64,000 nucleotides of DNA, taken from positions 248,001-312,000 of the forward strand of contig NZ_CP011807.3 in the NCBI RefSeq assembly GCF_001029105.3, read 5' to 3'. A program made the translations under genes and the position numbers. Shown piece by piece: positions 1 through 7,998 of the stretch; position 1 is the first letter of the stretch; the number at the start of each line of letters is the position of its first letter. The stretch is from Pandoraea faecigallinarum. GTDB lineage: Bacteria; Pseudomonadota; Gammaproteobacteria; Burkholderiales; Burkholderiaceae. The notes under the pieces were generated by a model. The model did no database searches, had not been told where the DNA came from, and worked only from the letters and a program-made list of their open reading frames with translations.

Positions 1-2
1 CG

Positions 3-140
3 GGCGGCGCACAGTGGCTGGCGTATCTGAAAGGCGAGAACCTGACCAATCAGGAAGTGCGCCTGGCCAGTTCGGTGCTGCGCGACATTGCACCGCAGGG
101 CGGCCGTGCGGTGCGCGTAGGCTTGCGCACAACGTTCTAA
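3..140 (+). CDS. TonB-dependent outer-membrane receptor, C-terminal end (partial)
   Basis: Only the last 45 codons are inside the window; the gene begins upstream. The readable end has the form of the last beta-strands of a TonB-dependent receptor: a KGENLTNQEVR segment (compare the common GxNLTNxxxR hairpin), a short loop, then GRAVRVGLRTTF followed by TAA. The terminal aromatic residue is the usual signal for BamA-dependent insertion into the outer membrane. The substrate (siderophore, haem, metal, sugar) cannot be told from this fragment. About 295 bases follow before hslV, with no clear terminator, so it is probably not cotranscribed with hslV. Confidence 0.75.
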   Translation, partial: GGAQWLAYLKGENLTNQEVRLASSVLRDIAPQGGRAVRVGLRTTF

Positions 141-296
141 GCGGAATCTCACCGCAAAAACGAAGGAATTTCCGAGAAATTCGTTCGTGTGCGCCAAATC
201 GCGCGGTGCAACGCCGCGCGAATGTCACGATCCATGCCGCTTTCGGTGGCATCGGCTGGGGTCGACGGCTCGTCTCGCATGATGCCGTCGACGCCT

Positions 297-323
297 CTTG
301 ATATTCTTTCGATTGCCCTAAAC
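297..323 (+). promoter_or_regulatory. Candidate sigma-32 (heat-shock) promoter for hslVU
   Basis: CTTGAT (297-302), a 13-base spacer and CCCTAAAC (316-323) resemble the RpoH consensus CTTGAA / CCCCATNT. It lies about 113 bases before the hslV start, and hslVU is a classic heat-shock operon. The match is imperfect, so it is an inference. I see nothing else distinct in the 141-435 gap. Confidence 0.45.
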
Positions 324-435
324 TACAGTCACGTCTCGCCCGGCAGGGCGCGTCGTCACCGTCGTCGGACGTGATGTGCGCGGCCTTCGGGCCAATCGTT
401 ACGGGGCGCAGGTCGCCCCCCGAAAAGGAACAGGC

Positions 436-987
436 ATGGAGCAATATCACGGCACCACCATCGTCTCCGTTCGGCGCGGCGATCAGGTCGCGCTGGGCGG
501 TGACGGACAGGTCACGCTCGGCAACATCGTGATGAAGGGAACGGCGCGCAAGGTCCGCACCATTTATGACGGCAAGGTCATGGTCGGGTTTGCGGGTGCT
601 ACGGCAGACGCCTTCTCGCTGCTCGATCGCTTCGAGGCGAAGCTTCAGAAGCATCAGGGGCATCTCACGCGCTCGGCCGTCGAACTCGCCAAGGATTGGC
701 GCACGGATCGCATGTTGCGTCGTCTGGAAGCGATGATGATCGTCGCCGACGCCGAGACCACGCTGGTTATTACCGGTAACGGCGACGTGCTCGATCCGGA
801 GGGCGGCGTGGCGGCCATCGGCTCGGGCGGATCGTACGCACAGGCGGCGGCGCGCGCGCTGGTCGAGAACACCGACCTCACGCCGGCCGAGATCGTCAAG
901 AAGGCACTGACGATCGCGGGCGAAATGTGCATCTACACGAACGACAATCACATCATCGAATCGCTGCCGCCGAAGGCAGCGAAGTAA
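436..987 (+). CDS. hslV: ATP-dependent protease proteolytic subunit HslV (ClpQ)
   Basis: Proteolytic subunit of the cytoplasmic HslVU chaperone-protease, which degrades misfolded and some regulatory proteins. The product is 183 residues. It begins [14 protein letters not shown]; removal of the six-residue propeptide would expose the N-terminal threonine nucleophile (first T of TTIV), as in other betaproteobacterial HslV. The GDGQVTLG and [11 protein letters not shown] segments are typical of the family. The ATG at 436 was chosen over an in-frame upstream start because it gives the family length and follows AAAAGGAA. hslU follows after 138 bases, so the two form one operon, possibly driven by a heat-shock promoter near 300. 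Confidence 0.97.
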   Translation: MEQYHGTTIVSVRRGDQVALGGDGQVTLGNIVMKGTARKVRTIYDGKVMVGFAGATADAFSLLDRFEAKLQKHQGHLTRSAVELAKDWRTDRMLRRLEAMMIVADAETTLVITGNGDVLDPEGGVAAIGSGGSYAQAAARALVENTDLTPAEIVKKALTIAGEMCIYTNDNHIIESLPPKAAK

Positions 988-1125
988 CGTCGGACGACGC
1001 GCGCGCCGCAGCAGGTGGACTCCTGCGGCGCGACTTGCCGGCCGGTGGCAGATCGACGGACGACCGGACGATTGCCGCCTGGCCGGGCGTCACCTGCTTT
1101 GCGAACCCCTAATCTGGCGAACGTC

Positions 1126-2484
1126 ATGACCCATATGACCCCCTCCGAGATCGTTTCCGAACTCGACAAACACATCATCGGCCAGCACAAGGCCAAGAAG
1201 GCTGTCGCGGTGGCGTTGCGCAACCGCTGGCGCCGTCAGCAGGTGGCCGAGCCCCTGCGTCAGGAAATCACGCCGAAGAACATTCTGATGATCGGCCCGA
1301 CCGGTGTCGGCAAGACCGAAATCGCGCGCCGTCTGGCCAAACTGGCCGACGCGCCGTTCATCAAGGTCGAGGCGACCAAGTTCACGGAAGTCGGCTATGT
1401 GGGCCGCGACGTGGACAGCATCGTGCGCGATCTCGCGGAAATCGCGATCAAGCAAACGCGCGAAGCCGAAATGAAGAAAGTGCGCACCAAGGCCGAGGAC
1501 CGCGCCGAGGATCGCATTCTCGATCTGCTGCTGCCGACCGGGCGCGAATCGTCGCGCGACATCCGTTTCGGTTCGGCCGCGCACGAAGCGGAGCCCAGCA
1601 GCGAAGACAACGCAACGCGTCAGACCTTCCGCAAGCGTCTGCGCGAAGGTGCGCTCGACGACAAGGAAATCGAACTCGAAGTCGAGATCCCGGCACAGGG
1701 CATGGAAATCATGGGTCCGCCGGGAATGGAAGAGATGACCGAGCAGATCAAGGGCATGTTCGCGAATCTGGGCAACCAGAAAAAGAAGCGACAGAAGCTC
1801 AAGATCAAGGATGCGCTCAAGATTCTCACGGACGAAGAAGCGTCGAAGATGCTCAACGACGAAGAAGTCAAGCAACTGGCCTTGCGTAACGTCGAGCAGA
1901 ACGGCATTGTGTTCCTGGACGAAATCGACAAGATCGCCACGCGCAGCGAAGTGGGCGGCGGCGACGTGTCACGACAGGGCGTGCAGCGCGATCTGCTGCC
2001 GCTGGTCGAAGGCACGACCGTGAGCACGAAGTTCGGCATGATCAAGACGGACCACATTCTGTTCATTGCGAGCGGGGCGTTCCATCTGGCCAAGCCGAGC
2101 GATCTGATTCCGGAACTGCAAGGCCGCTTCCCGATTCGCGTCGAACTCGAATCGCTGTCGGTCGGCGACTTCGAAGCCATTCTCACGCAGACGGACGCAA
2201 GCCTCGTGAAGCAGTATCAGGCATTGCTGGCAACCGAAGAGGTGACGCTCGAATTTGCCCCGGACGGCATCAAGCGTCTCGCGGAAATCGCGTTCTCGGT
2301 CAACGAGAAGACGGAAAACATCGGCGCACGCCGTCTGTACACGGTCATCGAAAAGTTGCTCGAAGACATTTCGTACAGCGCAGGCAAGCAGTCCAACGAA
2401 GTGGTCACGATCAATACGGAATACGTGAACCGCTTCCTGGAAGACGTGGCGCAGAACGAAGATCTGTCGCGCTACGTGCTGTGA
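1126..2484 (+). CDS. hslU: ATP-dependent protease ATPase subunit HslU (ClpY)
   Basis: AAA+ unfoldase that feeds substrates to HslV. It is 452 residues, close to the 443 of E. coli HslU. Walker A is GPTGVGKT at residues 57-64; Walker B is the VFLDEIDK segment. The intermediate domain, with the acidic and basic stretch around [13 protein letters not shown], separates the two ATPase halves. The C-terminus DLSRYVL matches the tail that docks into HslV. The ATG at 1126 aligns with the E. coli start; another ATG three codons later is possible. The transcript ends at the strong terminator just downstream. Confidence 0.97.
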   Translation: MTHMTPSEIVSELDKHIIGQHKAKKAVAVALRNRWRRQQVAEPLRQEITPKNILMIGPTGVGKTEIARRLAKLADAPFIKVEATKFTEVGYVGRDVDSIVRDLAEIAIKQTREAEMKKVRTKAEDRAEDRILDLLLPTGRESSRDIRFGSAAHEAEPSSEDNATRQTFRKRLREGALDDKEIELEVEIPAQGMEIMGPPGMEEMTEQIKGMFANLGNQKKKRQKLKIKDALKILTDEEASKMLNDEEVKQLALRNVEQNGIVFLDEIDKIATRSEVGGGDVSRQGVQRDLLPLVEGTTVSTKFGMIKTDHILFIASGAFHLAKPSDLIPELQGRFPIRVELESLSVGDFEAILTQTDASLVKQYQALLATEEVTLEFAPDGIKRLAEIAFSVNEKTENIGARRLYTVIEKLLEDISYSAGKQSNEVVTINTEYVNRFLEDVAQNEDLSRYVL

Positions 2485-2510
2485 TGGTGTGACGCTTCGC
2501 AAAAGAACGA

Positions 2511-2534
2511 AAAGGCCCCTCGGGGCCTTTTCTT
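2511..2534 (+). terminator. Rho-independent terminator after hslU
   Basis: AAAGGCCCC and GGGGCCTTT pair around a TC loop (2511-2530), followed by TCTTCATTTT. It lies 26 bases after the hslU stop. The A-rich 5' side means it may also work for the opposite-strand response regulator gene that ends at 2605. Confidence 0.85.
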
Positions 2535-2604
2535 CATTTTGCGGCGGGGTTTAGCGGCTGGGGGTAACCGCTGCCGCTGGACGACTGTCGCGGCGTCGCC
2601 GCGC

Positions 2605-3147
2605 TCACTGCTTGACCGGACGCTTGAGCAACTTGCGTTGCAGCGTGCGGCGATGCATGTTCAACGCGCGGGCCGTGGCGGAGATGTTGCCGTTGTGTTC
2701 GGCGAGCACGCGTTGAATATGCTCCCACTCCAGTCGCGCGACCGACAGCGGCGACGGGTTTTCGATGGCTTCGTCCGCCTGCGTTTCGCTGGCGTCGCTG
2801 CGCAGCGAGGCGAGGATGGTATCCGCATTGGCCGGTTTGGCCAGATAGTTGTCGGCACCGTCCTTGACGGCCTGCACGGCGGTGGCAATGCTCGCGTATC
2901 CGGTGAGCACCAGCATGCGCGCTTTCGGTTGCAAGGCGCGCAGCGGCGCAATGAGCGGCAGCCCCGAGTCGTGCCCCAGGTGCAGGTCGACCGAAATCAG
3001 GTCGAACTGCCGCGTGCGCGCGGCGAGCAATGCCGCGGCGCTATCGGCGGCGATCTGTACGTCGTAGCCGCGACGCGTCAGTGCGCGTGCGAGCGTTTCG
3101 GCGAACACGACGTCATCGTCGATGAGAAGAAAGTGGGAGGCGTTCAT
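2605..3147 (-). CDS. RegA/PrrA/ActR-type response regulator
   Basis: 180 residues: an N-terminal receiver domain and a C-terminal Fis-type helix-turn-helix. The receiver has the acidic pair in LLIDDDVVF, the phospho-acceptor Asp in LISVDLHLGHDSG and the conserved Lys in NYLAKPANADT. The C-terminal EWEHIQRVLAEHNGNISATARALNMHRRTLQRKL is the very conserved DNA-binding helix of the RegA family. The start overlaps the kinase stop by four bases (ATGA), so the two are translated together. RegA homologues control respiration, carbon fixation and redox genes; the targets here are unknown. The start is ATG with AGG-rich sequence upstream. Confidence 0.9.
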   Translation of the reverse strand: MNASHFLLIDDDVVFAETLARALTRRGYDVQIAADSAAALLAARTRQFDLISVDLHLGHDSGLPLIAPLRALQPKARMLVLTGYASIATAVQAVKDGADNYLAKPANADTILASLRSDASETQADEAIENPSPLSVARLEWEHIQRVLAEHNGNISATARALNMHRRTLQRKLLKRPVKQ

Positions 3148-4421
3148 GTCTGACTCCGCGAACCGAAGAAGAAGGTTGCCAGCGGCAGGCGCAATTCGGC
3201 GCGCGTGCCTTGCGGCGTGTTGGGGGTAAGGGCAATGTCGCCGCCAAGGCGTTGAGCGCTGGCGAAAGCGAGGTACAGCCCCATGCCGTGGCCACCGTGC
3301 GTGCTCATGACGGGAGAGTTGCCGAGCCGGGTACGAAGCTCGGCTGTCATGCCGGGGCCTTCGTCGCAAACGGTGAAGCACACGTCGTCGGCGGCTACGG
3401 CCACGTCGAGCGTGACCGACGACGGGCTGAAGTACGCCGCGTTATCGAGCAGGATCGTCAGGATCTGCCCCACCTGAACCGTGTCTTCGATGCGCGCCGT
3501 CAACCCGGGCGGCACGTTCAACTGAAACTGCACCTGCGGATGACGCAGCCGCCATTGCGTGGCGAATGCGGGCAACCATTCGGCCAGCGGCTGACGCACG
3601 GGAGCAGCCGCGCGCATTTGCACATGACCGATGGCGCTCTTGCATAGCGCGATCTGCTGCTCCAGCGTCTGGAGGTCCGGCTCGAACGGTTTCAACGCGC
3701 TGTTGCCGGCACTCTCGCTGCGCAGTTCGCCGACGACCACGGCCATCGTGGAGAGCGGGGTACCCAGTTCATGCGCGACGCTCGCCGCTTGCGCGCCGAG
3801 CGCGGCCATCCGTTCGTCGCGCAACAGTCGCTGCTCGGCCCGGGCAAGTTGCGCGTCGCGGGCGCGAAGGGCGCGCGACATGCGCGAGACGAACCACGCA
3901 ATCACCAGCACACTGACCACGAAATTCACCCACATCCCCGCAAGATGCAGACGCAGCAGATTGCCCGGGTCGGCAAGATCGAGCGGCACGTACTGGAAAT
4001 TCAGCGCGCCGTAGGCGACGAGCGAGAGCAGCGCCAGTTGCGACGCGTTGCGCCAGGGCAGCACGGCCGCGGCAATCGCCAGCCCCGGCAGGAAGAGAGA
4101 CACGAAAGGATTGGTCGCGCCGCCCGAGAAGAACAACAACGCGGTGAGTGCGGCCAGATCGACGAGCAACTGGCTCATCAGATCGAGATCGGTGCGGCGC
4201 TTGGCGCGCTCGACGCCAGCGACGCCGCCTCGTGCCCTTACCCACGTGAGCACATTGAACAGCACTTCGAGCGCGACGATGGTGAGCATGGGCTCCAGCG
4301 GCAAGCGCACGCCCAGCCAGAGTTGGGCCACGCCAATGGTCGCCAGCTGGCCGACGATGGCCAGACAGCGCAACCAGAAGAGCTGGACGACGTTGGTCCG
4401 CTCAATGGGAAAATGAGTCAT
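3144..4421 (-). CDS. RegB/PrrB-type redox-sensing histidine kinase
   Basis: 425 residues with about six N-terminal membrane segments, then HisKA and HATPase domains. Residues 100-106 read GGATNPF, which fits the GGxxNPF quinone-binding motif of RegB/PrrB. The phosphorylated His is at 217 in ASVAHELGTPLST. Cys260, in QQIALCKSAIGH, sits where RegB has its redox-active Cys265. The ATP-binding domain shows DNAAYFSP (N box) and DEGPGM (G1). It is paired by an ATGA overlap with the RegA-like regulator and divergent from the copper chaperone gene 245 bases away. A role in sensing the quinone pool is inferred from these residues. Confidence 0.92.
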   Translation of the reverse strand: MTHFPIERTNVVQLFWLRCLAIVGQLATIGVAQLWLGVRLPLEPMLTIVALEVLFNVLTWVRARGGVAGVERAKRRTDLDLMSQLLVDLAALTALLFFSGGATNPFVSLFLPGLAIAAAVLPWRNASQLALLSLVAYGALNFQYVPLDLADPGNLLRLHLAGMWVNFVVSVLVIAWFVSRMSRALRARDAQLARAEQRLLRDERMAALGAQAASVAHELGTPLSTMAVVVGELRSESAGNSALKPFEPDLQTLEQQIALCKSAIGHVQMRAAAPVRQPLAEWLPAFATQWRLRHPQVQFQLNVPPGLTARIEDTVQVGQILTILLDNAAYFSPSSVTLDVAVAADDVCFTVCDEGPGMTAELRTRLGNSPVMSTHGGHGMGLYLAFASAQRLGGDIALTPNTPQGTRAELRLPLATFFFGSRSQT

Positions 4422-4666
4422 ACGACAAGTGTACCAAGTCCGCGTCCCGGGCCATCGGGCACAGCAAGCCGCTGCGACACTCTGCCGCATCGCTCCAAGC
4501 CCCCGTCTCGCATTACCCGCGCGCGCATTCGGCGACGCGCGACTACAATGGGTGTTCCCGCTTTGCGCAGCGCTGCGTCGCGCAATGTCGCACGACGCTC
4601 GCTCGCATGGAGACAGCCGGCGCGGCGCGACCACAGTCAGCCCGTCGACAATAAATAGGAGTTTGC

Positions 4667-5167
4667 ATGAAGCACAAGCTTTTGGTGGCGGTCGCATTGA
4701 GTCTCGGCATGACATCGGCCTCTGTCTTCGCCCAAAACGCGCAAGTGGATGTGTCGAATGCCTGGGCGCGCAGTACTGTGCCCGGTCAAACCTCCTCGGC
4801 GGTGTACATGACGCTGCAAGCGCATCAGCCGAGCACGCTGCTCAGCGTGAGCACGCCCGCGGCGGCCAATGCCGAAGTCCACGAAATGAAGCTCGAAGGC
4901 ACGCTCATGAAAATGCGCGCGCTGCCCAACGGCTTGCCGCTCGATGCGAACAAGCCGGTGGAGCTAAAGCCGGGCAGCTACCACATCATGCTCACGGATC
5001 TGAAGGCGCCGCTCAAGAAGGGCGAGACGGTGCCGCTCACCCTGAAGTTCGAAACCGCCGATCACAAGACGACCGAGCAACAGGTGCAGGCCACCGTGCG
5101 CGACCTGACGGCCGCCGCACCGGCAGATAGTGGTATGGCGGGCATGGCGCACGGCGCGCACAAGTGA
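4667..5167 (+). CDS. Periplasmic copper chaperone PCuAC (DUF461)
   Basis: 166 residues with a signal peptide (MKHKLLVAVALSLGMTSASVFA, cut near residue 22). The copper-binding pattern of the PCuAC family is present: His and Met in VHEMKLEGTLMKM, then HIM about 50 residues on in YHIMLTDLKAPLKKGE. The tail ends in a Met/His-rich stretch (GMAGMAHGAHK) that could bind extra copper. Family members deliver Cu(I) to the CuA or CuB centre of cytochrome oxidases. It stands alone with its own AGGAG site, and is divergent from the redox kinase, which may link it to respiratory control. That link is inference. Confidence 0.9.
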   Translation: MKHKLLVAVALSLGMTSASVFAQNAQVDVSNAWARSTVPGQTSSAVYMTLQAHQPSTLLSVSTPAAANAEVHEMKLEGTLMKMRALPNGLPLDANKPVELKPGSYHIMLTDLKAPLKKGETVPLTLKFETADHKTTEQQVQATVRDLTAAAPADSGMAGMAHGAHK

Positions 5168-5207
5168 CGTCGGGGGCGCGGCGCTCGCCCGGCTGAGCGC
5201 GTGACTG

Positions 5208-5492
5208 TCAGCTGGCGCGTTCGCTGGCCGGGCTGACCGCCGGAGCTGCCTGGGCTCCGGTGTCGCTCACATCGGCGGCGCTGTCCTCGGGAGTCGCGCC
5301 GACGGCGAGCAACGCGGCGCGCAGGCAGGCCGGACACAGGCAGGCTTCGGCATCCAGCCGTGCCTGAGCGGGCAGTTGCGGCCAGTCGAAACACCAGCAT
5401 TGCCCGGCGCGCGCGCCGCAGGCCACCTCGGTCCCGCATCGCGGGCAGCGCCCCGGCCCGGGCGCATCGCTGATCGCCGGTTTTCGCGGCAT
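5208..5492 (-). CDS. Small cysteine-rich CWC-family protein
   Basis: 94 residues with two CxxC-type pairs: CPRCGTEVACGARAG followed by QCWCFDWPQLP, then CLCPACL. The CWC-FDWP core is the signature of the cysteine-rich CWC family. The cysteines are spaced like a zinc ribbon. The C-terminal third (EDSAADVSDTGAQAAPAV) is low complexity and probably disordered. The family's function is not known. It ends 41 bases from the PCuAC stop in convergent orientation. Confidence 0.8.
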   Translation of the reverse strand: MPRKPAISDAPGPGRCPRCGTEVACGARAGQCWCFDWPQLPAQARLDAEACLCPACLRAALLAVGATPEDSAADVSDTGAQAAPAVSPASERAS

Positions 5493-5716
5493 TAGCTCAC
5501 CTCACTTCACCTGATTCACGTCCCCCACGGATTTCCGTCTCGTGAGAGACGCCTCCCGTTCCCGTCCCGAGTTGCACAACTGCAACATTACCCCGGCAGC
5601 CTTCCGCTGTGCACGTTTGGGGGATGGGAGAGGACACCCCGCACGTCAAGGCTTCTTGGCTGTACAATTCGCCCTGTTTCCTGGTCCACCTGCTTCACCT
5701 TCCGAACCTTCCCGCC

Positions 5717-6622
5717 ATGTCCGATCAGCAACTGAACTCCATCGACGACATCGCACCCGCTCTCAAAGCCGAAATTCTGGCCGAGGCGATGCCGTACATC
5801 CGCAAGTATCACGGCAAGACCGTGGTGATCAAATACGGCGGCAACGCCATGACCGAAGAGCGATTGAAGCGTGGCTTCGCGCGCGATGTCATCTTGCTCA
5901 AGCTCGTCGGCATCAACCCGGTGGTCGTACACGGCGGCGGCCCGCAGATCGATCAGGCACTCAAGAAGATCGGCAAGCAGGGCACGTTCATCCAGGGCAT
6001 GCGCGTGACGGACGAAGAGACGATGGAAGTGGTCGAGTGGGTGCTCGGCGGCGAAGTCCAGCAGGACATCGTCATGCTGATCAACCAGTACGGCGGTCAG
6101 GCGGTCGGCCTCACCGGCAAGGACGGCGGCCTCATCAACGCCCGCAAGATGATGATGCCGGATCGCGAGAACGCCGGTCAGTTCCTCGACATCGGTTTCG
6201 TCGGTGAAGTGGACTCGATCAACCCGGCCGTGGTGCGCGCCCTTCAGGACGACGCCTTCATTCCGGTGATCTCGCCGATCGGTGTGGGCGAAGACGGTCA
6301 GGCGTACAACATCAACGCCGACCTCGTGGCTGGCAAACTGGCGACGGTACTCGGCGCCGAGAAGCTGGTGATGATGACGAACATCCCGGGCGTGATGGAC
6401 AAGGACGGCAATCTGCTGACCGATCTGTCGGCGCGCGAGATCGACGACCTTTTCGCCGACGGCACGATCTCGGGCGGCATGCTGCCCAAGATTTCGTCGG
6501 CGCTCGACGCCGCGAAGAGCGGCGTGAAGTCGGTGCACATCGTCGACGGCCGTATCGAACATTCGGTGCTGCTGGAGATTCTGACCGAGCAGCCGTTCGG
6601 CACGATGATCCGCTCGCACTGA
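5717..6622 (+). CDS. argB: Acetylglutamate kinase
   Basis: Phosphorylates N-acetyl-L-glutamate, the second step of arginine synthesis, in the cytoplasm. 301 residues. The amino-acid kinase fold is clear: [10 protein letters not shown] (phosphate-binding Lys and Gly loop), [10 protein letters not shown] (substrate loop), GLTGKDGGL and [12 protein letters not shown]. The 301-residue length and N-terminal helix ([17 protein letters not shown]) are those of the arginine-inhibited hexameric type. The ATG at 5717 gives the family start; an in-frame ATG 36 codons upstream would add an unconserved leader. It is a single-gene transcript with a terminator at 6743. Confidence 0.97.
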   Translation: MSDQQLNSIDDIAPALKAEILAEAMPYIRKYHGKTVVIKYGGNAMTEERLKRGFARDVILLKLVGINPVVVHGGGPQIDQALKKIGKQGTFIQGMRVTDEETMEVVEWVLGGEVQQDIVMLINQYGGQAVGLTGKDGGLINARKMMMPDRENAGQFLDIGFVGEVDSINPAVVRALQDDAFIPVISPIGVGEDGQAYNINADLVAGKLATVLGAEKLVMMTNIPGVMDKDGNLLTDLSAREIDDLFADGTISGGMLPKISSALDAAKSGVKSVHIVDGRIEHSVLLEILTEQPFGTMIRSH

Positions 6623-6720
6623 GCACACTGTGCGCATTGTGCGCACGTCGCTCACATTCGCGCCGCAATAGCGGCCAGATTCGTAGCGGCCGGGCTCGGC
6701 AAGGCCGTCGTGAGTGAGAA

Positions 6721-6764
6721 CGGACCCTTCGTGGACCCTTCGCGGACCCTTCGGGGTCCGTTTT
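6721..6764 (+). terminator. argB terminator with a triplicated 5' arm
   Basis: CGGACCC-TTCG-GGGTCCG (6743-6760) followed by TTTT is a perfect UUCG-loop terminator. The 11-base 5' arm plus loop (CGGACCCTTCG) occurs three times in tandem at 6721-6731, 6732-6742 (first base T) and 6743-6753. Only one 3' arm exists. Confidence 0.85.
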
Positions 6765-6808
6765 GCATTGGGGGCGACGAATGCCGACAAACCGGCAACC
6801 GGCGCCGC

Positions 6809-7714
6809 TCACCCCGGCGCCGTGAGCAGGCGCAACTCGTCAAGCAGTTTTGCGGCGGGACTGGGCAGAATTCCCTGACGCCGCCGGAAGGCCGTGAGCG
6901 TGCGCGTCGCCCGCACGGTGGCAATCGGCAGCGTATCCATCACGCGCGCGGCGGCCTCCACGTCGTACATCGGCTCGGGCATCCACGTCAGAAAGCCGCA
7001 TCGCGCGACCATGCTCTTGAGTACCGGCACCGAACGCGTTTCCACGACAATGTTCGGCAGCCCCAGCCCGTGCGCCGCGAACACGCCCTGCATGTGCGCA
7101 TACGGCGCCGTGCCGCGCGGTGGAATCGCCCAACGTTCGTCGAGCGTGTCGGCCAGCGTAATCGTCTTGCGCCGGCGCAGCGGATGGTCGCACCGGGCCA
7201 CCACATAGCTGTCGTCTTCCCAGTGGCAGTCGTTGATGGCGACGATGTCGTCCGTGTCCGGTGCAACGGTCGAGAGCGCCAGATCGATCTCGTGACGCAT
7301 TAACCCTTGCGCGAGCCGGTCCCACACGCCTTCGATGATCTCCACCCGAAGATTCGGCCAGCGCGTGAGCACGCGCTCGACGGCGAGCGGCAGCACGTGA
7401 CTGGCGATGGCCCCCACGGCGCCGACCTTGATCGTGCCCTTCGCAAGACCGCGCAGCGCGTCGATTTCCTCGCGCGCGTGATCGGCTTCACGCTCCAGCA
7501 GCATCGCGTGCGGCAGCAGCGCCTGACCGAAGGCCGTCAATTCCATGCCCTTGCTGTGACGCTCGAACAACGGCGCGCCCAGATCCGACTCCAGACGCTT
7601 GATCGTGCGGCTCAGTGCGGGCTGCGTGAGATGGAGTTCGGCGGCGGCACGCCCCAGGCTGCCGGTGGCGACGATGGTCGTGAAGGCGCGCAGTTGCTGG
7701 AGATTGAGACTCAT
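6809..7714 (-). CDS. LysR-family regulator of the adjacent aromatic genes
   Basis: 301 residues. The N-terminal winged helix is typical: LQQLRAFTTIVATGSLGRAAAELHLTQPALSRTIKRLE, then LFERHSKGMELTAFG. The rest is a LysR effector-binding domain (KVGAVGAIASHVLPLAVERV onward). It is divergent from the benzoylformate decarboxylase gene, with 284 bases between the two starts, the usual arrangement for a regulator and its target. The inducer cannot be read from the sequence; a phenylglyoxylate or aromatic aldehyde is a reasonable guess. Confidence 0.9.
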   Translation of the reverse strand: MSLNLQQLRAFTTIVATGSLGRAAAELHLTQPALSRTIKRLESDLGAPLFERHSKGMELTAFGQALLPHAMLLEREADHAREEIDALRGLAKGTIKVGAVGAIASHVLPLAVERVLTRWPNLRVEIIEGVWDRLAQGLMRHEIDLALSTVAPDTDDIVAINDCHWEDDSYVVARCDHPLRRRKTITLADTLDERWAIPPRGTAPYAHMQGVFAAHGLGLPNIVVETRSVPVLKSMVARCGFLTWMPEPMYDVEAAARVMDTLPIATVRATRTLTAFRRRQGILPSPAAKLLDELRLLTAPG

Positions 7715-7998
7715 GGCGGACGACGGAACGGAAGATGAGCGGGACCGCACTCACTGATGATGCCGAGGCCGGAGCGCGTCGAAAAGTCATGCAAAAGCGT
7801 AATGACTTCGGTACGTAAAAGCAATTCCGGTGCATATATCGGCTGCCTATACTTGTCCCCATCGCGCACTCATCCCTTGGCGCACCGCCCGCCCCAGCCG
7901 TCCGCTGGGCCACGGCAGGCGCAACGCAGTCGCGCTTCGCCCGCCGGCGGCAAGAGATAAATGCGGACACCGCAGACCATTGCAACGACAACGCCCCC
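7715..7998. promoter_or_regulatory. Divergent promoter region between the LysR gene and the decarboxylase
   Basis: A 284-base non-coding stretch. Around 7791-7845 it is less GC-rich than its surroundings and carries two related elements, GCAAAAGC and GTAAAAGC, about 27 bases apart, plus TGCATATA and CTATACT that could serve as -10 boxes. A LysR operator is expected here, but I cannot fix a single T-N11-A site with confidence. Confidence 0.4.

Noticed and set aside
5588..6790. A 400-codon minus-strand frame opposite argB
   Set aside because: argB is certain on the plus strand; the antisense frame is His/Arg/Asp-rich without domain and is a codon-bias shadow.
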